Of a stretch of 64,000 bases of DNA, positions 17,411 through 26,081 are shown in pieces. This DNA comes from Haloarcula nitratireducens. Its GTDB lineage: Archaea > Halobacteriota > Halobacteria > Halobacteriales > Haloarculaceae. Under the pieces are notes generated by a model, which saw only the letters and a list, made by a program, of their open reading frames with translations, ran no database searches and had not been told where the DNA came from. Location of the stretch: contig NZ_RKLT01000012.1 in the NCBI RefSeq assembly GCF_019599505.1, positions 30,086-94,085 on the forward strand, written 5' to 3'. Within the stretch, counting starts at the first letter, position 1, and the number at the start of each line of letters is the position of its first letter. Both the position numbers and the translations under genes were made by a program.

Positions 17411-17884
17411 TCACTGCGATAGCGTTTGTAAGGCTCTGTCGACAGTAGTGTATCGATCGTCGGTGACTCGATGACTACTTTGTGGGTAAGACTCATACCC
17501 AAGTACGCCTTCTACGTTTTCAATCGATTTTCTGATTTGATTGAATTCAGTCACAGTGTAGGCGAGCGTTGCTACTGTTGTTCTAAAAAGTGCCCTTGCC
17601 TGCTCCTCATCTAACCGAACCTTCTCTCCGACTCTGCCCGTTCCAACGTACATTCCTTCGTCGGTGGTGATTCCACGTTTAACTTTGTAGAAGAGAAGAC
17701 CGTCTCCGGATTCCATCGCATCATAGACTTGTTGGCCTGTGTCGGTGTTTTTCTGGGCCCAAAGCCGGGGTCCTTGAAGCTCCGAGAGGTTAGCGTCTGC
17801 CAGCAACCACTCATCGGGAGAGGTTCCGAGTACGCGACTGTAGTTTGTTTCATCAACCGTGATTCGGAATAGGTCTCCGCTCAT
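17411..17884 (-). CDS. PUA/EVE-like domain protein
   Basis: A 157-residue protein. The pattern WLLADANLSELQGPRLWAQ, GDGLLFYKV, then a GTGRVGE strand and a helix-rich C-terminus resembles the EVE/PUA-like beta barrel that reads modified bases in DNA or RNA. No other domain is present. The ATG at 17884 gives MSGDLFRITVDE; a frame from 17914 exists but is less likely. It stands alone, with gene-poor DNA on both sides. EVE-type proteins often accompany defence or RNA-modification genes, and a nuclease gene starts 800 bp away, but no operon link exists. Family assignment is tentative. Confidence 0.5.
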   Translation of the reverse strand: MSGDLFRITVDETNYSRVLGTSPDEWLLADANLSELQGPRLWAQKNTDTGQQVYDAMESGDGLLFYKVKRGITTDEGMYVGTGRVGEKVRLDEEQARALFRTTVATLAYTVTEFNQIRKSIENVEGVLGYESYPQSSHRVTDDRYTTVDRALQTLSQ

Positions 17885-17930
17885 AGCCTTCATTAGGAGG
17901 TGATCCCACATCAAACTGAGTCCATTCTAT

Positions 17931-18667
17931 GATATTTCAGAGAGAATTAACTAGTTCTCTTTGGATTGGTGAAAGACATGATGCAAGATATGCGCGCTTT
18001 ATTCAGCATATCGCTGCTAATGTCGACGATACCTGATCGAACCTTTAGTGGTCAGTTCAGTCTCTGTACGCAACAGATCAGTATTGACGGGTATGGGACA
18101 GATCACCGATTAGTGCGGTGTCTTCCTCTTTTCTCTAATGGCTTATTCGACAGTCTCTCCATGAAACGACTGACAACCTAACAGCGTGGCGACCAATGTT
18201 CTCCCACGGAAGGCCGTTGACGGCCATCAGGATGCTTCCCCGACGCTCAAGGGGTTCACGAGATATCTCAGCGCTATCTGTTCGGCGAGACGTCTGGCTG
18301 GAACAGCTATTGTGTGGCGACGTCGACAACAGCCGACCGGGTAGTATCGCAACCTACGATCGGCGAGTCTGACGCGTGTTCCTCCCTCGGCGGGACTGCC
18401 GGCAACTGATGTATCGTTCTCTTCCTCGACGGTAACAGCGGACAGCATGTAGTGTCCATCGTCTCAGCTGGCGGGGTGTCCGGCTATCGTGATGACCTTG
18501 GGGTGTCGGTGCTGGCGAGCGACGGCGTCTGAGTTTGTGTTTTCCGGTAGTCCTTCAACAGTAGGGACCATACCAACTATCCACACCCTGCGCGCTTTCG
18601 GCGGGTGAGGGTAGGGTTTTCCGTGGACTCACTACCATCAGGTTTCACGTAGACATTGCTGAGTGGA
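17931..18667. other. Stretch without a recognisable gene
   Basis: All frames are short and lack acidic bias. No transposase motif, tRNA or clear dyad was found. A TATA box at its right end serves the 18724 gene. Confidence 0.4.
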
Positions 18668-18675
18668 TATATAAA
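18668..18675 (+). promoter_or_regulatory. Putative box A of the NucS-RAMA-like gene
   Basis: TATATAAA lies ~50 nt upstream of the ATG at 18724, predicting a ~25-nt leader. Confidence 0.5.
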
Positions 18676-18723
18676 TCATCGTTGTGACAAACCATATGGC
18701 CTTCCCGCTCTATCGAAATACAC

Positions 18724-19809
18724 ATGATCTTCTCCGTCAACCCGGATTCCCATGATCTTGAGCATCTCCCTGAACAGGAACTTTCGCAACTGAATATCCT
18801 CGAAAGGGAGCATCTAGAGGAATGGGCAATTGAGGAACCTCGTATCCTTGGGGAAGACCTGTTAGTCATTTCCTCAGAATACGCAAAATTTGAAGATTTA
18901 CGAGAGCGCCTCGATATCCTGGCGATCGATACCGAAGGGAAACTGGTCGTCGTCGAACTAAAACGGGACAGAGCTGACCGAACAACAGATCTCCAAGCAA
19001 TCAAGTACGCCAGCTACTCCGCTACCCTCACCGCGGAGGAGGTTCAAAAAGACTATCGAGACTTCTGGAACGGACGTGGGGACAATGATGTCTCGCCTGA
19101 AGAGGTGGGGGAGAAATTCGTGAATTTCTTATCCCAGAACGCCACTGACGATATTCCGTATATGGACGATGGATGGGCCAATTTTGAGCTTGACGACAAG
19201 CCACGGATTTTGCTCGCGGCTGGCAGTTTTGGCCCGGAAATTACCTCTCCGGTCATGTGGCTTATGGAGGAGTATAATATGGATATCACATGTACGCGGA
19301 TCGAAGCCTACAAACACCAAGATCGGGTGATACTGAATAGCCAGCAAGTAATCCCGATTCCTGAGGCCGAAGAATACCTGACTAAACGTCGGGAAAAGCA
19401 GGAGAAACAGGGGAAGCCTTCTGTAACCTTTACACTGCCTGCACTTTTGGATCGAGGTGTACTGGAAAAGGGAGATATCGTCGTTTTTGACGAGAGCGAA
19501 GTGCCGGAGGATATCGATCGGGAGTGGAACCCGGAGGACGATTATTGGCGGGCCAGGGTCACCGGTATGACTGGTCAGCAAAACAATATTGAGTGGCTCT
19601 ATAACAGTGAGGTCTACTCGTTTACTGGTCTAACGAAAGAAATTCTGTATCAACTCGTCGAGAGAGACAAGGATAACGCCCTTAATGGGTATTCCTATTG
19701 GACGCATCCCGATTTCGGAGGGAGGACACTACTTGAACTTCGAGAAGATAATGTTGAGCGTAGAGAAAGAAGATCTGACGAGAAATCAGGGCTTCCATTT
19801 AGGGAGTAA
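18724..19809 (+). CDS. NucS/DUF91-like nuclease with C-terminal RAMA-type domain
   Basis: A 361-residue protein. Residues ~25-100 contain a PD-(D/E)XK nuclease core in the NucS/DUF91 style: EEWAIEEPRILGEDLLVI, then LDILAID (D64), VVVELKR (E78, K80) and QAIKYASY (Q91). A middle region (~120-225) follows. Residues ~235-341 match the RAMA domain pattern (restriction-modification associated): LPALLDRGVLEKGD, WRARVTG, then NALNGYSYWTHPDFGGRTLLELR. RAMA domains occur in restriction and methylation proteins and probably sense DNA. A role as a stand-alone restriction-like defence nuclease is inferred; no methylase is adjacent. It is monocistronic, with its own promoter. Confidence 0.7.
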   Translation: MIFSVNPDSHDLEHLPEQELSQLNILEREHLEEWAIEEPRILGEDLLVISSEYAKFEDLRERLDILAIDTEGKLVVVELKRDRADRTTDLQAIKYASYSATLTAEEVQKDYRDFWNGRGDNDVSPEEVGEKFVNFLSQNATDDIPYMDDGWANFELDDKPRILLAAGSFGPEITSPVMWLMEEYNMDITCTRIEAYKHQDRVILNSQQVIPIPEAEEYLTKRREKQEKQGKPSVTFTLPALLDRGVLEKGDIVVFDESEVPEDIDREWNPEDDYWRARVTGMTGQQNNIEWLYNSEVYSFTGLTKEILYQLVERDKDNALNGYSYWTHPDFGGRTLLELREDNVERRERRSDEKSGLPFRE

Positions 19810-20029
19810 CCCCTAGTAGCCTTTTCAGCTTTCTGAGGTCTAATTTGCAAACGTTCATCCCGGCAGTACTCTCGTTTCTTCTTGACTGTGGCTAGGAGAT
19901 TCCGTTGGAAATGGATATCAGTCGACAGGTTCATATTATACTTACGCAGTAGTCGATTTGAGTCGTGTTGGCCTTGTTGTCGTGGTTATAGAGTTACGAG
20001 CTTAGCCGATAAAACCCCGTTTAGTATTC

Positions 20030-20950
20030 CGAGGCTGCCGAAGTTTGTCACACACGTTGTGAGCAGCGAATCGGGACTGGTCGCTCCGTTCGTGTTACGA
20101 ACACTCACTCCACTCCTGCAAGAATAGGGTCGCTCCCGGTTGCTACAGCTAACAGACAGCAACGCCAGCGGCAGCAGGGCACGTGCCACCGCATCCATCA
20201 ACGTCGATTCTATGCCGATTCCCGTCTTATCTCGTGCTCGTCACAGGGTTAGGTGGAAGACTCCACCACAACGGGTGTGACACCACCAGTCGTCGCCTTT
20301 CGATCACCGTTCTCCAGCAGATCTAAGCCGACGTAGCGTTGCTCGACCAAGCTTACGGCGGTCTCGGCGTCCATCGCCAACAGATCAGTCTGCGTCTGGT
20401 CTCGACCGACCTGGCGTGTCTTTTCTACAAGATCGTCGCGACCAATCTCGATCAGCTTCTCCCAAACACGCATGACCGTTTGACGATGCGGTTCTTTGCC
20501 AAGTTCGGCGGTCAGCGCGGTCTCCACGTCGTCCTTGGTGAAGAAGACGCCGCTCCCGTTAGTTCGTTCGGTGGCGAACTCTGGCCAGCGCTTGGCGACG
20601 CTGATCGCTCGGTAGGTGTTCTGGCGGTTCGACCGCTCGACGAACATGGTCTTAACTTTGGCCTGTCGGCAGTTCGTGAAGAAATCCAGCGGCGAGGAGC
20701 TGGGCTCGATGCCCTCGGGCAGCGTCTCGGCATCCTCTTGCTAATCAGGGTCGGCTTCGAGTTGCTGGGCCTTCGCGATCGCGCTCTTGGCGACCTGGTG
20801 GATTTGTGCCTGTTGGATTTCGACGTCATCCAGTTGAGTAGCGTCTGTTCGTTTGCGGCACTGGCGGTCGTAGCGATGTCGTAGGTGCGTTCCTGATTGG
20901 CTTTCAGTTCATCGATAGTATCCCACAAGTCGGTAACAGTCTCCACGAGC
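20030..20950 (-). repeat. Left copy of a ~0.9 kb direct repeat flanking the catabolic island
   Basis: This stretch aligns with 40510-41420 in the same orientation. The similarity covers the pseudogene 20249-20952 and about 200 bp of its 3' flank. In the flank (20060-20190 against 40540-40670) I count roughly nine matches in ten by eye. The copies are diverged, so the duplication or the two acquisitions are not recent. Confidence 0.75.
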
Positions 20951-20952
20951 AT
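20249..20952 (-). pseudogene. Degenerate copy of the 40723-41604 coiled-coil/DNA-binding-type gene
   Basis: The C-terminal 132 residues (from the MFVERSNRQ segment onward) are nearly identical to the intact paralogue at 40723-41604. Upstream, the DPDQQ codons of the paralogue are interrupted by a TAG (plus-strand 20741-20743). Further upstream the frame shifts near 20840-20850: the N-terminal piece (MLVETVTDLWDTIDEL, read from 20952) lies in a different frame from the coiled-coil piece containing AKSAIAKAQQLEADPD. It also lacks the ~65 N-terminal residues of the paralogue. A nonsense mutation plus a frameshift makes it a pseudogene. A 132-residue C-terminal product from 20647 could still be made. 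Confidence 0.8.
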
Positions 20953-21385
20953 TTCAATAAATTGCTTGATAAGCAGATTATCTCGCGGTCTGCGTCTATC
21001 TACAAGTTTTTGACGACAGTATAATACTTATTGTACCCAAACTAGGTGTAATTAGTCACAGAAAATCCCCTATCGGCCTACTACATGCAAATTTACGATT
21101 ATATACTCATCTGTTAGAGTAGTGGCGCTCAACAATCAGATAGTTGTATTTTCTATCTATTTAATAGCTGCCGAAGATCAACCAAACTCGATGGAAGCAC
21201 TACCTCAAAGTGAACGAGACTCCTTGTTGTTGCCTATGTCGGCGGTGGTGTCGTCGTGAGGAAGATCCGACTGACGAATTCAAACTGTCGAGGCTATCAA
21301 ATACACCGAAAATGACAGTCTTGAGGCCTTCTCCGACGGACGACAGCATGTACTCTTTGATATTCACCGTGACTGTCGATACTAC
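20953..21385. other. AT-rich stretch without a recognisable gene
   Basis: This is the left boundary of the catabolic island. It is AT-rich around 20960-21180, with no convincing ORF in either strand. The 3' part holds the promoter of the aldo/keto reductase gene. Confidence 0.4.
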
Positions 21386-21391
21386 TATAAT
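21386..21391 (+). promoter_or_regulatory. Putative box A of the aldo/keto reductase gene
   Basis: TATAAT lies 28 nt upstream of the ATG at 21414, the spacing of a leaderless transcript. Confidence 0.55.
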
Positions 21392-21413
21392 AGTGGTACC
21401 CAAGTAAGAATTC

Positions 21414-22427
21414 ATGGAATACGTTCGACTAGGAGAGACAGGGCTAGAAGTCTCAACCATTGCGTTGGGAACGTGGCGGTTCGGCATGGAACATGAGGCG
21501 ACAGGCGTGGTGGAAACCGGGAAAGAAGAAGCGCACAAGATGTTAGACGCGTACGCTAACCGAGGGGGCAACTTCATCGACACAGCGAATGGGTATGGAG
21601 ATGGGGACTCAGAGCGGTGGATTGGCGATTGGCTCGCTGATCGCGAACGTGAGGATTACGTCATTGCCACCAAGTGCTACTGGTCGAATGAATCACGCTT
21701 CCAAGAGAATCTTTCTCGGAAAAATGTTCGCGCCGAAGTCGAAGGTTCGCTAGAGCGACTGGATATCGACTACCTTGACATCCTGTACCTGCATCGCTTC
21801 GATGACAATACACCCATCGAGCGCACTCTTCGGACTCTCGACGACCTGATCAGCGAGGGGAAAATCCAGCATATCGGGCTATCGACTGCCGACGCCTGGA
21901 AACTAATGAAGGGCGTTTTGACAGCGGACCTCAACAACTATGAACGATTCACCGTCACGCAGCCGTTATTCCACGCCGCTTACTACGAGGACGTTGCAGA
22001 GTATCTTGCCGTATGTGGAGATCAGAATCTTGCTGTCTGCCCATATTCGCCGTTGGCGGGCGGCTTCCTGACAGGCAAGTATGAACGAGTTGGTGATGGA
22101 TCCTACGATCTCAACGCGCCAGAAGATACTCGCGCACAGCTTGACGATCGCTTTTTAGACTTCTATGTCTCTGAACGTGGTTGGCACGTTCTTGACGAAA
22201 TTCGAGAGATTGCCACTGATCTCGATGCCACTCCTGCACAAGTCGCGCTGCGGTGGTTGATGGACCAGCCCGATTTCACATGTGTACCGATTATCGGTGC
22301 GCGGACTGTCAACCAGCTCGAGGATAATTTGGGGGCGATTGACATCAAACTGACTGATGAACAGTTCGAAGCCATTTTTCAGGCACGCTACGACGAGGAC
22401 GGGACGCTTTACGAAACGAATGCCTGA
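21414..22427 (+). CDS. Aldo/keto reductase
   Basis: A 337-residue NAD(P)-dependent oxidoreductase with the (alpha/beta)8 AKR fold. The catalytic tetrad is visible: D56 and Y61 (FIDTANGYG), K87 (IATKCYW) and H127 (ILYLHRFD). The C-terminal half has the cofactor-binding PIIGARTVNQLEDN segment. The start is supported by a box A 28 nt upstream. It is the leftmost gene of the catabolic island and is transcribed alone on the plus strand, facing the minus-strand sulfatase/ABC block. A sugar aldehyde or aldose is the likely substrate, oxidised or reduced early in the pathway. The direction and sugar are not determined by sequence. Confidence 0.85.
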   Translation: MEYVRLGETGLEVSTIALGTWRFGMEHEATGVVETGKEEAHKMLDAYANRGGNFIDTANGYGDGDSERWIGDWLADREREDYVIATKCYWSNESRFQENLSRKNVRAEVEGSLERLDIDYLDILYLHRFDDNTPIERTLRTLDDLISEGKIQHIGLSTADAWKLMKGVLTADLNNYERFTVTQPLFHAAYYEDVAEYLAVCGDQNLAVCPYSPLAGGFLTGKYERVGDGSYDLNAPEDTRAQLDDRFLDFYVSERGWHVLDEIREIATDLDATPAQVALRWLMDQPDFTCVPIIGARTVNQLEDNLGAIDIKLTDEQFEAIFQARYDEDGTLYETNA

Positions 22428-22626
22428 GTGAATGCTCCTTCCATTGAAATGAGAGCGCCAGCTAGCAACTATCCAACTAGACTAGTCCTTGTCAAGAACC
22501 CTAGGGCGAGGGTACTGCTCGTCTACCGTTGAAGGAGATATCTTCCCGGCCCTCAGCTGTCCAAATCGTAGTATGCTAATCTTTTGGCACACTCACCAAA
22601 TTTTCTTGATTGGATCCAATATGTCG

Positions 22627-24078
22627 CTACTCGTCACGAGTGCCAAAGGGTTCGAGACCGATGTCCTCGGTTCGTGTCATCTTCATTCGCGGTTTGGTCG
22701 GATTTGAAACACCGTCTCGTTCGAGTCGCTCCATCAACCGTTCATACAATCGTTGGGCAATTTCGCCGTGCTGTGGATTGCCAGTGAGATTGTGTAATTC
22801 CTCGGGATCGACCGATAGGTCATATAGTTCCGCCATGTCGTGAGAGTTGAGGACTAGTTTGTGGTCTCCCCGACGAAGCATCCACTGTTCGTACTCGAAG
22901 AAGTGGCCGTGGAACTCACAGACAATGTCATCGCGCCAGTCGTCGGGGGACTGACACAGACTTTGGCCCACATACTCGTCTGGAACGTCGACGCCAGCAA
23001 CGTCAAGGAACGTCGGGGGCAAATCGAGTAACGAGACGAATCGGTCGTCGACGGCTCCGTCGGCTCCGAGATTGTTAGTGATAAGCGGGATCCTGTAGAT
23101 GTCCTCGTACATGGCTGGCCCTTTGTCGTGTAGCTTGTGTCGAGTGACGAATCCACCGTGGTCTGCCCCGAACACGACGGCAGTAGAGTCCCTGATGCCG
23201 AGTTCTGAGAGGTGGTCTAAGAGCCGGCCGATCTCGTGGTCGATGAAGGTGACCCAACCCCTGTACGCAGCGATGATCCGCCGCCAGTCGTGCAGGTCTA
23301 AGTCACCCAAACCAGATTCCTGGTACTGGACTCTGTGCACCCACGGCTTGTTCTCAAAGGTCTCTTTGACCGTCGACTCGGGGAGTTCGACGTCCGAGGG
23401 GTCGTATAGCGTCGCGTACTTTTCGGGCAGGTAGTACGGGTTGTGCGGCCCGAAATAGTGGACACTCTGGTAGAACGGCGCGTCAGAGCGAGCGTGTGAC
23501 TCGATCTGGTCGAGTGCCAGTTCCGTCAGGAAATGCGTGAACGACGCTTCCGTCGGACGGTCGTCGATGGCACCACTCTGGAACACAGATCCGTTGTCTG
23601 GGAAGACATCTTCAAACCGCTTGACCGATGGCTGCGGAAGGTTCCGGTCCGACAGATACGAGCGGTACGTAGGATGGTCGAGTGGCTGATGCCAGCCAGG
23701 GAAGTGAGGGCCGTCCAACCCGAATGCCGCCGGTTTCTGACCAACGTGTAACTTTCCGGCGAGGGAGACGTTGTACCCTGCATCGCGGAGCAGCTGCGGG
23801 TAACACGGGAAGCGTTCGGCCAGGCGGTCGCTCTCTTCGACGTTTCGCTTGATTCCGTGTCGCTGAGGCGGGACGCCAGAGATAATCGACGCGCGTGACG
23901 GCGAACAAACGGCAATCCGGGTATAGGCTCGCTCGTACCTCGTTCCTTCAGCGGCGAGGCGGTCGAGATTTGGTGTCTCAACGCCCGAAGCACCGTATGC
24001 ACCGATACTATCAAATCGTTGTTGGTCCGTGAGGATGAATAGGATGTTGTCGGCACTCTCGACAGAGGTGAGAGACAT
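22627..24078 (-). CDS. Sulfatase (formylglycine type, S1-like)
   Basis: A 483-residue enzyme of the sulfatase/alkaline-phosphatase superfamily that hydrolyses sulfate esters. The N-terminal metal site LFILTDQQR (D18) and the maturation motif CSPSR (C58-R62, followed by ASIISG) are intact, so C58 would be converted to formylglycine. VFGADHGGF supplies the second metal ligands. There is no signal peptide or membrane anchor, suggesting action on an imported substrate. It is the last gene of the minus-strand block, 156 nt after the ABC permease. No formylglycine-generating enzyme is in the window. Confidence 0.85.
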   Translation of the reverse strand: MSLTSVESADNILFILTDQQRFDSIGAYGASGVETPNLDRLAAEGTRYERAYTRIAVCSPSRASIISGVPPQRHGIKRNVEESDRLAERFPCYPQLLRDAGYNVSLAGKLHVGQKPAAFGLDGPHFPGWHQPLDHPTYRSYLSDRNLPQPSVKRFEDVFPDNGSVFQSGAIDDRPTEASFTHFLTELALDQIESHARSDAPFYQSVHYFGPHNPYYLPEKYATLYDPSDVELPESTVKETFENKPWVHRVQYQESGLGDLDLHDWRRIIAAYRGWVTFIDHEIGRLLDHLSELGIRDSTAVVFGADHGGFVTRHKLHDKGPAMYEDIYRIPLITNNLGADGAVDDRFVSLLDLPPTFLDVAGVDVPDEYVGQSLCQSPDDWRDDIVCEFHGHFFEYEQWMLRRGDHKLVLNSHDMAELYDLSVDPEELHNLTGNPQHGEIAQRLYERLMERLERDGVSNPTKPRMKMTRTEDIGLEPFGTRDE

Positions 24079-24234
24079 ACAACCACTGTGAGGACGGACA
24101 GCAAATGTTTTTCGCCGTGCCCGAAACTTGGGTAGACAGACGACTACAGAGCAAAGAGGATTCCAGACTGCTTGGGAGAGGGCAACCTGACCAGATTGCT
24201 AATCGGTATCGTCGAGAAAAATGAGCGCGACCAG

Positions 24235-25071
24235 TTAGGTCTCGGGGCCAGTGATACCGCGGATAAAGTACCGCTGCATCCCGACAAACAGGATAACGAC
24301 GGGGATGATGAACAGGATGGAACTCGCCATGAGACTACCCCACTCGATGGTGTAGCGGTTCATCATCCCATACATCATCACTGGGACTGTCCGCTTATCG
24401 CCCGACTGCATCAGCGTGTTGGCAAAGAGGAACTCTTGCCACGCGATGACGAACGCGAACAGCGCCGTGGCGATGATACCCGGTTTGGCCATCGGGAGTG
24501 CTATTCGTAGATAGATCTGGAGTTCATTCATCCCGTCGATCCGACCGGCATTGAGCACGTTTTCAGGGATGTTCTCAAAAAACCCAATGAGCATCCAGGA
24601 GGTCAGCGGGAGCATGAAGACCATGTACGACGCGATAAGTCCTGGGTATGTGTTGATAAGACCGAACTGTTGGAGGATGAAGAACAGCGGCACGATGACC
24701 GAGACGATGGGCATCACGCGAGTGACGATGACGTATACGGCCGTAATCTGTGAGCCGGGGAAGTCGAATTTGCCCCAACCGTATCCCGCGAGCGTGGCGA
24801 AGGTAATCGAAACGATAGTCGATCCGACGGCTATGATGATACTGTTTATGAAGGAGGTCACGAACTCATCGCGATTGATCACCGACCAGTAGTGTTCGAA
24901 CGTAATCGTGGTCGGGATGAGCGATGGGTTCGTCGAGAACATCGCACTCCGTGGACGTAGCGAGGAGACGAGCATCCAGAAGATGGGAAAAAGCACGAGG
25001 AGGAGACAGATGGCGATTAGCCCGTACCGTATCCATTTCCGAGTTCGCGATTCGTAGGAGGACGTGCTCAT
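24235..25071 (-). CDS. ABC sugar transporter permease (MalG/UgpE type)
   Basis: A 278-residue membrane protein with six predicted helices and the cytoplasmic coupling motif of carbohydrate permeases (NAGRIDGMNELQIYLRIALP, near residues 170-190). The first helix (residues ~15-35) is followed by a periplasmic-type loop. The start overlaps the stop of the other permease by 4 nt (ATGA), so the two subunits are coupled. It pairs with 25068-26018 as a heterodimeric channel energised by the ATPase at 27669-28796. Confidence 0.9.
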   Translation of the reverse strand: MSTSSYESRTRKWIRYGLIAICLLLVLFPIFWMLVSSLRPRSAMFSTNPSLIPTTITFEHYWSVINRDEFVTSFINSIIIAVGSTIVSITFATLAGYGWGKFDFPGSQITAVYVIVTRVMPIVSVIVPLFFILQQFGLINTYPGLIASYMVFMLPLTSWMLIGFFENIPENVLNAGRIDGMNELQIYLRIALPMAKPGIIATALFAFVIAWQEFLFANTLMQSGDKRTVPVMMYGMMNRYTIEWGSLMASSILFIIPVVILFVGMQRYFIRGITGPET

Positions 25072-26018
25072 ATGCTACCACCTCGCTTGCGCAGGGCCCG
25101 AATATAGAAGAAGATGAACACCAGCATTATCATGATCATCACCACGGACAGGGCCGAGGCGTCACCGTACCTGAACTGCTGGAATGCCAGCCGGTAGACC
25201 TTGACTGACAGGACGTTCGTCGATCCGACCGGGCCTCCTCCGGTCATCGTGAAGATGAGGACGAACTGATTGAACATCCAGATAACAGTCAACAGTAGAA
25301 CGATTTTGAGGACTGGCAATAGAGACGGAATGGTGATATGACGGAGTCGGGCGAAAAACGGCGCACCGTCTATCTTCGCCGCGTTGTGGAGTGATTCGTC
25401 CATCCCCTGAAGCCCGGCAAGCACCATGATCATGACGAACGGGAACTGTTTCCAGAGTGCAGAGACAATAACGGCGAACATCGCGGTATCCGGGTTTCCA
25501 AGCCACGCGATGCCTTCGTTTATAAGGCCGCCTCTGACCAGCAGCTCGTTAACAATCCCGAACTGGGGAGAGTACATCCAACTGAAGATGATAGAGGTGA
25601 CGATCGTCGGGGTCACCCACGGAATGAGAAAGCCGGCTCGAACCGCGCTTTTCGCCGGGAATTTCGTGTTCAAGAGCAGTGCCAGGCCAAAGCCGACGAC
25701 CAGCTGGAGTGCGACACCACCGACGACCCAGACGAACGTATTGAACATTACGTTCGGGAACCAGTTAGACGTGAACAGCGTGACGTATTTCGACACACCG
25801 ACGAAATTTTCCACGCCGCCCGACGTGAGATTGTGAAGACTTAGACGGAACGTCTCAATCAATGGGTAGGTGATTAAAACGAGCATCAACAGCACCGCAG
25901 GTGCAATGAACAGGAGACCCGGATTAATCTCCCTGTCCGTCAATCGCGAGCGTATTTTGATGAAATTTTCACGTACTGATTCTTGGAATTCCATATATTG
26001 TAATCGATGTTGTACCAA
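25068..26018 (-). CDS. ABC sugar transporter permease (MalF/UgpA type)
   Basis: A 316-residue membrane protein with about six helices. The EAA-type motif NAAKIDGAPFFARLRHITIP is near residues 212-231. The N-terminal helix (~33-53) has the PLIETFRLSL segment typical of MalF/UgpA relatives. Its gene follows the lipoprotein gene by 63 nt and overlaps the next permease by 4 nt. With 24235-25071, 26082-27482 and 27669-28796 it forms a complete carbohydrate-uptake (CUT1-like) ABC importer. Confidence 0.9.
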   Translation of the reverse strand: MVQHRLQYMEFQESVRENFIKIRSRLTDREINPGLLFIAPAVLLMLVLITYPLIETFRLSLHNLTSGGVENFVGVSKYVTLFTSNWFPNVMFNTFVWVVGGVALQLVVGFGLALLLNTKFPAKSAVRAGFLIPWVTPTIVTSIIFSWMYSPQFGIVNELLVRGGLINEGIAWLGNPDTAMFAVIVSALWKQFPFVMIMVLAGLQGMDESLHNAAKIDGAPFFARLRHITIPSLLPVLKIVLLLTVIWMFNQFVLIFTMTGGGPVGSTNVLSVKVYRLAFQQFRYGDASALSVVMIMIMLVFIFFYIRALRKRGGSI

Positions 26019-26081
26019 TTATTGGGTGGGCTCAAAAAGCTACCGTCGACTTGGCCTACGCAACGAACGGCACTAAGGCAG

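Noticed and set aside
17895..17906. AGGAGGTGATCC, the exact complement of the 16S rRNA 3' end, so possibly an rRNA remnant
   Set aside because: Only ~12 nt match and nothing rRNA-like flanks it. It lies just upstream of the ATG at 17884, within the longer frame of the PUA-like gene, so chance is more likely.
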